The notes: a model not told the origin generated them from the sequence alone. A stretch of 8,636 nt of DNA from Halobacteroidaceae bacterium (GCA_003550445.1 PUKG01000017.1:1-8636), one strand, 5' to 3'. Counted from the stretch's first letter, positions 1-6,509 are shown. Translations and numbers: made by a program.

Positions 1-142
1 TTTCCTGCTTCCCATTGGCTGTAACTTCTACCATTCCTCCTCCTGCGTTGGCTTTTACTTCCTTTTCTGCGAGTTCTTCCTGGATGCGAGCCATTTCTGC
101 CTGCATTTTTTGCACCTGTTTGATCATTTTTCCCATATTCAT
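1..142 (-). CDS. ybaB: YbaB/EbfC family nucleoid-associated protein, N-terminal part (runs off the window)
   Basis: Only the first 47 or so residues are present. The visible part has the methionine/lysine-rich opening MNMGKMIKQVQKMQAEM, then a long charged helix (about residues 5-30) and the NAGGGMVEV segment that begins the beta-sheet core of YbaB/EbfC proteins. In this family the protein forms a small DNA-binding dimer associated with the nucleoid. Three in-frame ATGs lie near the start (148, 142 and 136). The AAGGAGGT ribosome binding site at 151-158 is only 3 nt from the ATG at 148 but 9 nt from the ATG at 142, so I prefer 142. The gene follows dnaX with a gap of about 25 nt, and recR would be expected next beyond the window edge. 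The family call is firm despite truncation; the start is uncertain by two codons. Confidence 0.9.
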   Translation of the reverse strand, partial: MNMGKMIKQVQKMQAEMARIQEELAEKEVKANAGGGMVEVTANGKQE

Positions 143-167
143 TTCCATTGACCTCCTTTAACAAAAT

Positions 168-1802
168 TCACTCTTCTACAATCCGACCTTCAAAAAGCTC
201 CAGAGCCTCCTGAACCAGGGGGTGGTCCCGCAAAGACTCTTCTTTTTTTTCTTTTTTTCTTTCAGGTTCTTTATTTATTTGTTCCTCCTGCTCTCCTTCC
301 ATAATAAAACGGGGGACAATTTTTTTCCCAAAATACTCCTGAAGGCTATCCTCCAGGTAGTCCCTCTTTTTCTCAAGTTCAGTCCTGTGGAAAGCAAAAC
401 GCACCTGTAGGGTTAATTTTCCTTTCTCCAGCCCCCGAGGAGAAACATCCCGCAAAAGGGCCTGCAGCCTGGGATATACGCTGCTTTCTTCTTTTTTGCG
501 CCCAAGGAAATGCACGAAATCCACCCAGTTTTCTCGAACCGATTTGGACGAAGATACTTTTTCTTCTTTCCTTTTTATTTCCCCTGTTTTGCCTTCCTGT
601 TCCGGCTTTTTCTCCACTTTCTTTTTTTGCTTTTTTTCAGGAACTTCTTTCTCCAATGTTTTTTCCTTTATATTTTCCTTCTTGGCTTCTTTTTCTTCTT
701 TCACTTTTTTTTCTCCAGAAAAACCTGCAAGACGGAGACCTGCCATCTCCAGGAGTAAAAAGGGATGGTTGGAATAGTCCATTTCTTTTTCCATCCCTGC
801 AAGCAGTTCCAGCATACTGAGAATATCCGATTGTTCCAGATGCCTACCAAGGGCCAACAATTCTTTTTTATCTTCTACGGGCATCTCTAATAGGCGTGTT
901 TCAACACCGCATTCCTTTAAAACCAAAAGGCTTCGCAGGTACTCGGTAAGGTCGTTTAACACATTCCTGGGGTCTTTCCCCTTTTCCTCTATTTCCTGCC
1001 AGAGGCTAAAAAGAGATCCCGTATCCCCGGCGAATATTTTTTCCACCACCCGGGCTAAATCCTTTCTATCCAGACGGCCCAAAAGTTCATAAACCTGGTC
1101 CCTTTCCACAGAACCCCCTGAATAGGAGATGGACTGGTCCAGAATGGAAATTGCGTCCCTCAGTCCACCACCTGCTGCTTCGGCAATGGCCTGCAGGGCT
1201 TCGGAAGAAACCTTAACCTTTTCCTCTTTACAGATAAATTCCAGGCGTTCAATAATGTCCCTGTACGTATGGAGTCGAAGGTCAAAGCGCTGGCAGCGAG
1301 AAAGGATTGTGGGCAAAACTTTATGGGGTTCTGTGGTCGCCAGCATAAAAATAACCCGGTCTGGAGGGTCTTCCAGGGTTTTCAAGAAAGCATTGAAGGC
1401 CTCTTTGGTGAGCATATGGACCTCATCAATTATATATACCTTGTTTTTTCCCTCGCTGGGCGAAAATGAAACAGTTCCCTTAAGGGCCCGGATTTCATCA
1501 ATCCCCCTATTGGATGCAGCATCAATTTCAATTAAATCCATGGATTTACCATCCTGATGTCGCTTGCAGGAAACGCAAACTCCACAGGGATCGGGGGTAG
1601 GTCCTTCTGAACAATTTACTGCCTTGGCAAGTGCCCGGGCTATTGTAGTTTTTCCGGTTCCCCGGGGGCCGCAGAAAAGGTAAGCATGATTGACCTGCCC
1701 GGATTTTAATGAATTAATCAGGGTTTGGACAACCGGTTTTTGCCCAACTATATCAGCCAGGCGGTTGGGCCGGTATTTGCGGTAAAGCGCCATGTAGGCC
1801 AT
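168..1802 (-). CDS. dnaX: DNA polymerase III subunit gamma/tau
   Basis: This is the clamp-loader ATPase subunit, which loads the beta sliding clamp and tethers the replicative polymerase. At 544 aa it has full tau-like length. In order: Walker A GPRGTGKTT at residues 45-53; a zinc site of C64, C73, C76 and C79; Walker B with DEVH at 126-129; sensor 1 LATTE at 154-158; the SRC arginine finger at 168-170; the clamp-loader lid and collar to about residue 360; a lysine/glutamate-rich linker at about 364-425; and a tau-type C-terminal domain from NWVDFV to the end. The start at 1802 (MAYMALYRKYRP) is chosen because GGGAGG at 1810-1815 lies 7 nt upstream; the in-frame ATG at 1817 overlaps that site and would add five residues foreign to the family. 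Two A AAA AAG heptamers occur in the linker in the frame used by the E. coli dnaX frameshift site. ybaB follows after a short gap. Confidence 0.97.
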   Translation of the reverse strand: MAYMALYRKYRPNRLADIVGQKPVVQTLINSLKSGQVNHAYLFCGPRGTGKTTIARALAKAVNCSEGPTPDPCGVCVSCKRHQDGKSMDLIEIDAASNRGIDEIRALKGTVSFSPSEGKNKVYIIDEVHMLTKEAFNAFLKTLEDPPDRVIFMLATTEPHKVLPTILSRCQRFDLRLHTYRDIIERLEFICKEEKVKVSSEALQAIAEAAGGGLRDAISILDQSISYSGGSVERDQVYELLGRLDRKDLARVVEKIFAGDTGSLFSLWQEIEEKGKDPRNVLNDLTEYLRSLLVLKECGVETRLLEMPVEDKKELLALGRHLEQSDILSMLELLAGMEKEMDYSNHPFLLLEMAGLRLAGFSGEKKVKEEKEAKKENIKEKTLEKEVPEKKQKKKVEKKPEQEGKTGEIKRKEEKVSSSKSVRENWVDFVHFLGRKKEESSVYPRLQALLRDVSPRGLEKGKLTLQVRFAFHRTELEKKRDYLEDSLQEYFGKKIVPRFIMEGEQEEQINKEPERKKEKKEESLRDHPLVQEALELFEGRIVEE

Positions 1803-1809
1803 AATAATT

Positions 1810-1815
1810 CCTCCC
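1810..1815 (-). promoter_or_regulatory. Ribosome binding site that sets the dnaX start
   Basis: GGGAGG on the minus strand lies 7 nt before the ATG at 1802. It overlaps the upstream in-frame ATG at 1817, which therefore cannot be the start served by this site. Confidence 0.8.
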
Positions 1816-1861
1816 ATTTAGGTCAATTCGTCAATACCTTCCACTCTCCTGCCCCGAAAAT

Positions 1862-1881
1862 AAAAAACCCCCCTGAGGGGG
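1862..1881 (-). terminator. Rho-independent terminator of the tadA - tRNA-Ser - SRP RNA unit
   Basis: On the minus strand CCCCC, a TCA loop and GGGGGG are followed directly by six T. It begins a few bases after the 3' end of the SRP RNA and ends about 60 nt before the dnaX start. I find no clear promoter in those 60 nt, so dnaX may depend partly on read-through. Confidence 0.85.
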
Positions 1882-1885
1882 AAAA

Positions 1886-2160
1886 TTTGGCCGCACACCC
1901 GCCTTCGAAATATCTGCCCGGACGTTACCTGAACAGTTAGCTCCCTCCAGGAACCCCTGCGGCACCCGAAGGCTTCCACTTACCGCTGCTCCCTCCCGGG
2001 CCTGACGGGGTTCGTGGATCTTCGTCGCGCAGGACCCGGAGTTCTACACCACTTATCCAGGTCAGACCCCGAACAGAAAAATCCTCTGGCGGGAATTCGA
2101 CCCTGCTATAGCGGATTGCAGGTACAGGGTACCGCTAGTCCCCCGTCTAGTGCGGCCAAA
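1886..2160 (-). ncRNA. ffs: Signal recognition particle RNA, long Gram-positive type with Alu domain
   Basis: This is the RNA scaffold of the SRP, which pairs with Ffh to bring ribosomes making membrane proteins to FtsY and SecYEG. The ends form a perfect 11-bp helix (1886-1896 with 2150-2160), giving about 275 nt, the size of the Bacillus-type SRP RNA. The 5' part holds the conserved Alu-domain block around CTGCAATCCGCTATAGCAGG (2102-2121). The S-domain apical hairpin (helix 8) lies at 1991-2000 as CCC-GGGA-GGG, followed by the typical AGCAGC and GGTAAG. The loop is GGGA rather than the common GGAA, with the flanking pair changed to C-G in step. No promoter is seen between it and tRNA-Ser(GGA), 18 nt upstream, so it is probably processed from the longer tadA-tRNA transcript. 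Identity is firm; exact ends are inferred from pairing. Confidence 0.96.
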
Positions 2161-2176
2161 CTTAAAAAGCTATAAA

Positions 2177-2269
<93 letters not shown>

Positions 2270-2287
2270 GCAAATCTATTAAAATCT

Positions 2288-2379
2288 TGGCGGAAGGGGA
2301 GGGATTCGAACCCTCGTGACAGTCTCCTGCCAACTCGATTTCGAGTCGAGCTCCTTCAGCCGGACTCGGACACCCTTCC
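2288..2379 (-). tRNA. tRNA-Ser, anticodon CGA
   Basis: A 92-nt class II tRNA. The acceptor stem GGAAGGG pairs with CCCTTCC, with discriminator G and an encoded CCA at 2290-2288. The anticodon stem CTCGA/TCGAG encloses loop CTCGAAA, giving anticodon CGA at 2343-2341 for UCG. The variable arm forms a TGGCAG/CTGTCA stem, as expected for serine. Its first 24 nt are also the last codons and the stop codon of tadA, so mature tRNA can only be made by cutting into the end of the tadA message. Confidence 0.97.
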
Positions 2380-2832
2380 TTTTCGAAGGTCTTGAAAGAA
2401 ATCACTCAAAATTTTTCCGCATTCTTCGCCAAGAACCCCGCCCTGATAGGCAACTTTATGGTTAAAACCTTCCAGGGCATAGAGCTTAGCAAGGGATTCT
2501 ATTGCCCCTCCCTTGGGGTCCTGAGCACCGTAAACAAGTCTTTTAATCCGGGCCAGCATAATTGCACCCGCACACATGGGACAGGGTTCCAGGGTAACAT
2601 AAAGGGTGCAGTTCTCCAGGCGCCAGGTGCCCATTTTTCTCGCGGCTTCCTGTATAGCGATAATTTCTGCATGAGCAGTGGGGTCCTGGTTTTTTTCGCG
2701 CAGGTTGTGTCCCCTGCCCAAAACCTCTTCCCCGCCAATTAAAACGGCCCCAATGGGAACCTCTCCCTTACGGGCGGCTTCCCGGGCCTCCTGTAATGCC
2801 AGTTCCATGTACAGCCGGTCATTTTTTTCCAT
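2356..2832 (-). CDS. tadA: tRNA-specific adenosine deaminase
   Basis: TadA converts adenosine 34 of tRNA-Arg(ACG) to inosine so that one tRNA reads CGU, CGC and CGA. The 158-residue protein has the expected length and the complete zinc deaminase signature: H54-A55-E56 (zinc ligand and catalytic glutamate) and P83-C84-P85-M86-C87 (two zinc ligands), followed by AGAIMLARI. The C-terminal FFQDLR helix is typical of bacterial TadA. I start at ATG 2832 because GAGG lies 7 nt upstream; the ATG at 2838 has only 1 nt between. A near-consensus promoter is centred about 80 nt upstream. The last seven codons and the TGA stop lie inside tRNA-Ser(CGA), an overlap of 24 nt. The substrate tRNA-Arg(ACG) is encoded 1.6 kb upstream in a separate unit. 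Other zinc deaminases (cytidine, guanine) are unlikely given the close match to TadA throughout. Confidence 0.96.
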   Translation of the reverse strand: MEKNDRLYMELALQEAREAARKGEVPIGAVLIGGEEVLGRGHNLREKNQDPTAHAEIIAIQEAARKMGTWRLENCTLYVTLEPCPMCAGAIMLARIKRLVYGAQDPKGGAIESLAKLYALEGFNHKVAYQGGVLGEECGKILSDFFQDLRKGRVSESG

Positions 2833-2900
2833 AATCATTCCTCGATTTTGGGCCCCCCATTGTAGTTAGAGCCCTAAAATCCTGCATTTAACGCAAACTA

Positions 2901-2929
2901 ATTGTAGCAAACTTTCCAGGCCTTGTCAA
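2901..2929 (-). promoter_or_regulatory. Sigma-A type promoter for tadA - tRNA-Ser - tRNA-Ser - SRP RNA
   Basis: The minus strand carries a perfect -35 TTGACA (2929-2924), a 17-bp spacer and -10 TACAAT (2906-2901). Transcription should start near 2894, leaving a leader of about 60 nt before tadA. It is the strongest promoter match in the window, fitting a unit that also makes abundant stable RNAs. Confidence 0.85.
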
Positions 2930-2956
2930 GAAACCCTGATGGTCATAATTCAAATT

Positions 2957-4327
2957 TTATCCCGTTTTTTCCCTGGGCTTTAAACCGGGAATTGGGATCA
3001 GATCCAGGAGGTATATTGCAACAACCACAAGGGGAAAAAGATAACATAAAACTGCATATGGCCCGTACTGCAGTACCGAAATTCCTGTTAAAGAGCTTAT
3101 TATCACGACATTTACATTCCAGGGAATAATTGGGGCTAAAACAGTACTGGAGTCAGAAATGGTCCGGGCGAGGTAAGCCGGGGGAACATTTAGTTCCCGG
3201 TATTTCTGGCCGTAAACTCTTGCAGTTAGGACAATTCCCACAGTCTGGTCAAAAGCAGTCAGGAGGCTTCCTAATAAACCTGATTTAACTATAAGCTGCT
3301 TCCGGTTTTCCACCTTCTGGATTGATGGTTGTAATAGTGGTTTTAAGGTTCCCGATTGATCGAGTAATCCGCTTAAAGCAATAACAGACCCCACAATAAA
3401 AACCACTTCGACCATCCCAACCATTCCTCCTCCGACAAGGATTTCGTTTAATTCACCGGAATTTGTTACGGGAGAAAACCCGAAAACAATGTGGGAAAAA
3501 ATTTCTCCCAAAGACGCTCCCTGGAAAAAAATTGCCAGAAAAATCCCCCCGGAAAGAACTGTGAGAATAGTAACAAGGATATTTACCCCCAATAAAGGTA
3601 AGACCACGGTGAGCAGTGGAAGGACAAAAAGCCAGGGTGAGATATTGAAACCTTCATGGAGAGCCCTCTGCAATTGGGCAACCCCTTCTCCATTTTCGGA
3701 AATTTCCAACCCAAAACCAAGTAAAAAATAAAAAACCGCTCCAAGAACAAAAACCGGAATAAAAGTCTTTTTTACCGGCCCTAAAAATTCCCTATATTTT
3801 ACTCCCGTAACCTGAAGTTTTAAATTAACCAGTCCGGAGATAGGAGAAATTTTATCAGCGATAAATGCTCCCGAAACAAGGGTTCCCATAATTATTCCAA
3901 AAGGAATTCCAAATCCCCGCCCAATACCAAGAATTGCAATGCCGAGGGTTCCCAGGGTCCCAACGGCGCTTCCCATGAAAATTGACATAATCCCGGTAAT
4001 GAGGAAGGCAATAAGAAGGAAATTCCCTCCGTTTAGAAAATCAAAACCATAATAAATAAGGGCCGGAACCGTCCCCGAAGCCATCCATACGGAAACATTG
4101 GCCCCAATAAGGAGAATCAAAAAATATAGCCTGGTGCAATCTCGGACCCCGCTTCCAACCATCCTGATTATTTCTTGTTTGGGCATTCCCTTTTTATGAA
4201 GAACTATTCCACTAAAAACAAGCCCAAGAAAGAAAGGGAAAAATAGGGAAATCCCAAGGAACATACTTATTATTATGGCAGAAAAAACAAAAGCTACAAT
4301 TATTATTGAATGTTTTTTTTCGGTCAC
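2957..4327 (-). CDS. nhaC: NhaC-family Na+/H+ antiporter
   Basis: A 456-residue polytopic membrane protein, the usual length for the NhaC family (ion transporter superfamily), with about 11-12 hydrophobic segments. Family landmarks are visible: ADKISPIS at 157-164 (counterpart of the GDKxSPxS segment), the DQTVGIVLTARVY region, and RTISDSSTVLAPIIPWN at 388-404, the signature preceding the last membrane segments. Members exchange external protons for internal sodium; some relatives take malate/lactate or other organic anions, so the exact substrate is not proven. The start is GTG at 4327, with GAGG about 8 nt upstream. The gene stands alone between the tRNA-Arg terminator and the tadA promoter. 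Only 33 nt separate the terminator from the start, with no room for a separate promoter in between, so expression may come from read-through or from a promoter hidden in the tRNA region. No terminator is evident after its stop. Confidence 0.88.
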   Translation of the reverse strand: MTEKKHSIIIVAFVFSAIIISMFLGISLFFPFFLGLVFSGIVLHKKGMPKQEIIRMVGSGVRDCTRLYFLILLIGANVSVWMASGTVPALIYYGFDFLNGGNFLLIAFLITGIMSIFMGSAVGTLGTLGIAILGIGRGFGIPFGIIMGTLVSGAFIADKISPISGLVNLKLQVTGVKYREFLGPVKKTFIPVFVLGAVFYFLLGFGLEISENGEGVAQLQRALHEGFNISPWLFVLPLLTVVLPLLGVNILVTILTVLSGGIFLAIFFQGASLGEIFSHIVFGFSPVTNSGELNEILVGGGMVGMVEVVFIVGSVIALSGLLDQSGTLKPLLQPSIQKVENRKQLIVKSGLLGSLLTAFDQTVGIVLTARVYGQKYRELNVPPAYLARTISDSSTVLAPIIPWNVNVVIISSLTGISVLQYGPYAVLCYLFPLVVVAIYLLDLIPIPGLKPREKTG

Positions 4328-4360
4328 CTGAAATCCCTCTTTTCTGCCTTTTGGTGCTAC

Positions 4361-4395
4361 AAAAAAACCACAAGGAACATAAAACCCTTGTGGTT
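4361..4395 (-). terminator. Rho-independent terminator after tRNA-Arg(ACG)
   Basis: A 10-bp perfect inverted repeat (4366-4375 with 4386-4395, AACCACAAGG/CCTTGTGGTT) with a 10-nt loop runs on the minus strand into seven T. It follows the tRNA-Arg 3' end by about 15 nt and lies just upstream of nhaC. Confidence 0.88.
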
Positions 4396-4410
4396 CCCGC
4401 TACCATATTA

Positions 4411-4487
<77 letters not shown>

Positions 4488-4499
4488 GCTTTGCCTTAT

Positions 4500-4528
4500 A
4501 TAATAACACAAGGCCAATTCAAATGCAA
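4500..4528 (-). promoter_or_regulatory. Promoter for tRNA-Arg(ACG)
   Basis: On the minus strand, -35 TTGCAT (4528-4523), a 17-bp spacer and -10 TATTAT (4505-4500). The -10 ends 12 nt before the mature tRNA, so a short 5' leader is expected. It lies about 20 nt past the stop codon of the phosphoesterase gene. Confidence 0.7.
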
Positions 4529-4546
4529 CCCTAATATTTCACTCTA

Positions 4547-5263
4547 TCAGGGGGTTCCTGTCCGTACCTGCCTGGCGAATTTCTCCGGCAAACCGGCCCT
4601 GATAATATCTTCTGCTGCAGCTTTCCAGTCATACTCAACCTTGCGGAAGAAAACCTCCAGCTCTTCTGCAAAGTCAATTATTACATAATCTGCCTCAGGG
4701 GACCCTGACTTAGGTTTGCCCACACTTCCCGTGTTAATAAGGTGAATTCCCTCGATATTTTTGTGATAAGGAAGGTGGGTATGCCCACAGATAACGATAC
4801 CTGCACCTGTCTTTTTCAACATGGGTGCAACCCTCTCTTCCGGTCGGTCAGCGAATAGGTACTCGTTAATCTTTCTCGGGCTACCATGGACAAGAAGAAC
4901 ATCCCACCCATTAACCGTTTCCCGAATCTGAGATGGGAGTTTTCGAAGATAGTTTTTGTTTTCCGGAATGACAGCTGCTTTAGACCAGGCAAGTGAACGG
5001 TCCCCAAGGTCCCGATCCTCCTTTGTAGTATAAGCACACCCACAATCATCCCGGTCATAGCCAACCCCGTCATCATAATTTCCCATAATGGTAGGAATTT
5101 CTCTTTCTCGCAACCGATCAATTACCTCATTGGGATTTGCTCCGTAACCAACAAGGTCACCCAGGCAAAAAATTTTATCAGGTTTTTCTTGATCAATTTC
5201 CTCAAAAACTCTATCCAAAGCTCTGATGTTGCCGTGGATATCGGAAAACAGTGCCCATTTCAT
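4547..5263 (-). CDS. Metallophosphoesterase, YfcE/MJ0936-like
   Basis: A 238-residue cytosolic calcineurin-like phosphoesterase with all five metal-site blocks: SDIHGN (D8, H10), GDLVGYG (D36), GNYDD (N62), VHGSP (H126) and GHTHLPY (H161, H163). It ends with the NTGSVGKP segment usual in this family. Relatives hydrolyse phosphodiesters or phosphomonoesters with Mn2+ or similar ions, but the natural substrate cannot be inferred here. A cysteine pair (C74, C76) in the DDCGCAYT insertion after the GNYDD motif is visible and of unknown meaning. I start at ATG 5263: the longer reading opens with a GTG at 5284 that lies upstream of the AAAGGAG ribosome site (5274-5280), which is about 10 nt from ATG 5263. 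An extended -10 promoter lies just upstream. No clear terminator is seen before the tRNA-Arg promoter. Confidence 0.9.
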   Translation of the reverse strand: MKWALFSDIHGNIRALDRVFEEIDQEKPDKIFCLGDLVGYGANPNEVIDRLREREIPTIMGNYDDGVGYDRDDCGCAYTTKEDRDLGDRSLAWSKAAVIPENKNYLRKLPSQIRETVNGWDVLLVHGSPRKINEYLFADRPEERVAPMLKKTGAGIVICGHTHLPYHKNIEGIHLINTGSVGKPKSGSPEADYVIIDFAEELEVFFRKVEYDWKAAAEDIIRAGLPEKFARQVRTGTP

Positions 5264-5292
5264 TGGTCCATCTCTCCTTTCCACCCTACACT

Positions 5293-5301
5293 ATTATAAC
5301 A
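5293..5301 (-). promoter_or_regulatory. Extended -10 promoter for the metallophosphoesterase gene
   Basis: The minus strand has TGT directly before a perfect TATAAT (5298-5293), an extended -10 element. The -35 position (TTTTCT, 17 bp upstream) is a poor match. The predicted start near 5286 gives a short leader of about 23 nt. Confidence 0.6.
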
Positions 5302-5304
5302 ACT

Positions 5305-5335
5305 GCTCAAAAGAAAGAAAAGTTTCTAAAGAAAC
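5305..5335 (-). terminator. Possible weak terminator of the permease gene
   Basis: GTTTC, a TTTA loop and GAAAC (5335-5322) are followed by a T-rich stretch on the minus strand. The stem is short and AT-rich, so this is a tentative call; its position just after the permease and before the next promoter favours it. Confidence 0.35.
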
Positions 5336-5369
5336 CCCGGGAAATTGTCGAATAAAATTCCTTTTCCCC

Positions 5370-6305
5370 TCAGGCAAAAATTGAAAGGAAATAGCCGGTA
5401 AAAACTGCAGAAAGGAAAATGGAGAGGGCAAATAATCCCAGGAATTTTTTGTTGAAGATAGAGCTCATAAAAACCAATCCATTGATACTCGTTCCAGCAC
5501 CGGCAAGAATAAAGGCAATTCCCGGACCAATGGCCTGAGTAACCTCGAGGAAAGGAGCAATAATACTTATCTTTGTGCAGTCCGCACCGTAAATAGGGAT
5601 CCCCACAGCAGCAGCAATGGGTACTCCATAAGTGTTGGACATTCCCAGGAGGTTCTGGAAAACTTCCCCGGAAATATAGGTTTGCATTAGAGAGGCGATA
5701 AACATTGCTGCAACGGCATAGGGGATTATTTTTTTCAGAGTTTTAAAGCCTGCCTCCCAGGCAGACCGGAAAATTGCCTTCTCTTTAATTTCCCCACAAC
5801 AACTCTTTTTATTAAAAGTTTCGGAACAATTGTTGCTTTCCGAAGGAGAGCTGGAACAGCAAGAATCTTGCTGGTAATGCCCAAATTTTTCCCGGATTAT
5901 TTGCTCAGACTTTCCATAGGAGGCTAAAAAAGAACTAATTAAGAGCCCCAGGATAATTGCAACAACAAGGTAGATCAGGGCAATTTGCAACCCGAAAATC
6001 CCAAAAAGGAAAAGAAAAGCAGGAATACTCACAATAGGACTAATAATAAAAAAGGTCAGGGCAAGTTTTAAGGGGATCCCCGCCTGGAGAAGACCAACCA
6101 TTATGGGAAAGGCTCCACACTCACAAAAAGGAAGGATGGCCCCCAAAGCTGCAGCCCGCATTCTTCCTTCCCATGGTCTTTTCCCGGTCATCAACTTCCG
6201 GAGCCTTTCCTCCCCCAACCAGAGTCGAGCCAGTTCTGCCAGAAAAACGGCAGCAACCAGGATCGGTATTAACTTTAAAACCAGTTGACCAAAATTATTC
6301 ACCAT
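5370..6305 (-). CDS. DUF318/ArsP-type permease with cysteine-rich loop
   Basis: A 311-residue membrane protein of the permease family that includes ArsP and YraQ (PF03773 type). Hydrophobic segments flank a conserved ILPFCECGAFP motif (C61, C63) near the start of one membrane segment. The matching half-motif IYGADCTK (C243) appears in the second half, consistent with the family's internal two-fold repeat. Between the halves, residues 145-175 form a hydrophilic loop with C149-C150, C160 and C169-C170, a likely soft-metal or arsenical binding site. Known relatives export organoarsenicals or Cu/Zn; which applies here is open. I start at ATG 6305 because GGGGGAGG (6315-6322) is 9 nt upstream; the longer reading from 6362 adds 19 residues that include this site and has no usable ribosome site. 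A promoter with an internal palindrome lies upstream, divergent from tatC. Confidence 0.85.
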   Translation of the reverse strand: MVNNFGQLVLKLIPILVAAVFLAELARLWLGEERLRKLMTGKRPWEGRMRAAALGAILPFCECGAFPIMVGLLQAGIPLKLALTFFIISPIVSIPAFLFLFGIFGLQIALIYLVVAIILGLLISSFLASYGKSEQIIREKFGHYQQDSCCSSSPSESNNCSETFNKKSCCGEIKEKAIFRSAWEAGFKTLKKIIPYAVAAMFIASLMQTYISGEVFQNLLGMSNTYGVPIAAAVGIPIYGADCTKISIIAPFLEVTQAIGPGIAFILAGAGTSINGLVFMSSIFNKKFLGLFALSIFLSAVFTGYFLSIFA

Positions 6306-6314
6306 TTCCAAAGG

Positions 6315-6322
6315 CCTCCCCC
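6315..6322 (-). promoter_or_regulatory. Strong ribosome binding site that sets the permease start
   Basis: GGGGGAGG on the minus strand, 9 nt before ATG 6305, lies inside the longer open frame that begins at 6362. Its strength and spacing argue that the first 19 codons of that longer frame are leader sequence. Confidence 0.75.
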
Positions 6323-6383
6323 TTTTCTCAAACATTGTTTTGGATTTTAGCATTATCGGCATTCATTTATTATTTCAATTCCT

Positions 6384-6412
6384 ATATTGACATATATCGA
6401 TATTTAAGTCAA
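6384..6412 (-). promoter_or_regulatory. Permease promoter with internal palindromic operator candidate
   Basis: On the minus strand, -35 TTGACT (6412-6407), a 17-bp spacer and a weak -10 CAATAT (6389-6384). The spacer holds a perfect 10-bp palindrome ATATCGATAT (6394-6403), and TTGAC/GTCAA form outer inverted arms at 6387-6391 and 6408-6412. An AT-rich palindrome overlapping a promoter of a metal/arsenical permease is typical of ArsR/SmtB-type control, but no regulator gene is in the window. Confidence 0.5.
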
Positions 6413-6462
6413 GGTTTTTTCTTAAAATCCTTCTATGGGGTATCCCTCTAATAAAAAAAATG

Positions 6463-6471
6463 TGTTATAAT
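6463..6471 (+). promoter_or_regulatory. Extended -10 promoter for tatC
   Basis: TGT directly followed by a perfect TATAAT (6466-6471). No good -35 is found 17 bp upstream, as is common for extended -10 promoters. The predicted start near 6478 leaves a leader of about 32 nt before tatC. Confidence 0.65.
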
Positions 6472-6509
6472 CTGTGTTAGGTTAATATATCCCCGGAGAG
6501 GAAGAGAAG

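Noticed and set aside
222..777. Plus-strand open frames rich in F, S and L opposite dnaX
   Set aside because: They are the complement of the lysine/glutamate-rich dnaX linker and lack ribosome sites.
2819..2887. 22-codon leader reading frame overlapping the tadA start
   Set aside because: It starts near the predicted transcript 5' end with no ribosome binding site and has no recognisable peptide pattern.
5336..5369. GGGAAA/TTTCCC inverted repeat after the permease
   Set aside because: The stem is 6 bp with a long loop and no T-run directly after it, so it is not a convincing terminator.
6306..6362. Longer N terminus of the permease starting at 6362
   Set aside because: It lacks a suitably spaced ribosome site and contains the strong GGGGGAGG site that serves ATG 6305; the extra residues are polar and unlike family N termini.
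6387..6392. Perfect TTGACA on the plus strand as a tatC -35
   Set aside because: No -10 lies 16-18 bp downstream, and the tatC -10 at 6466 is more than 70 bp away.
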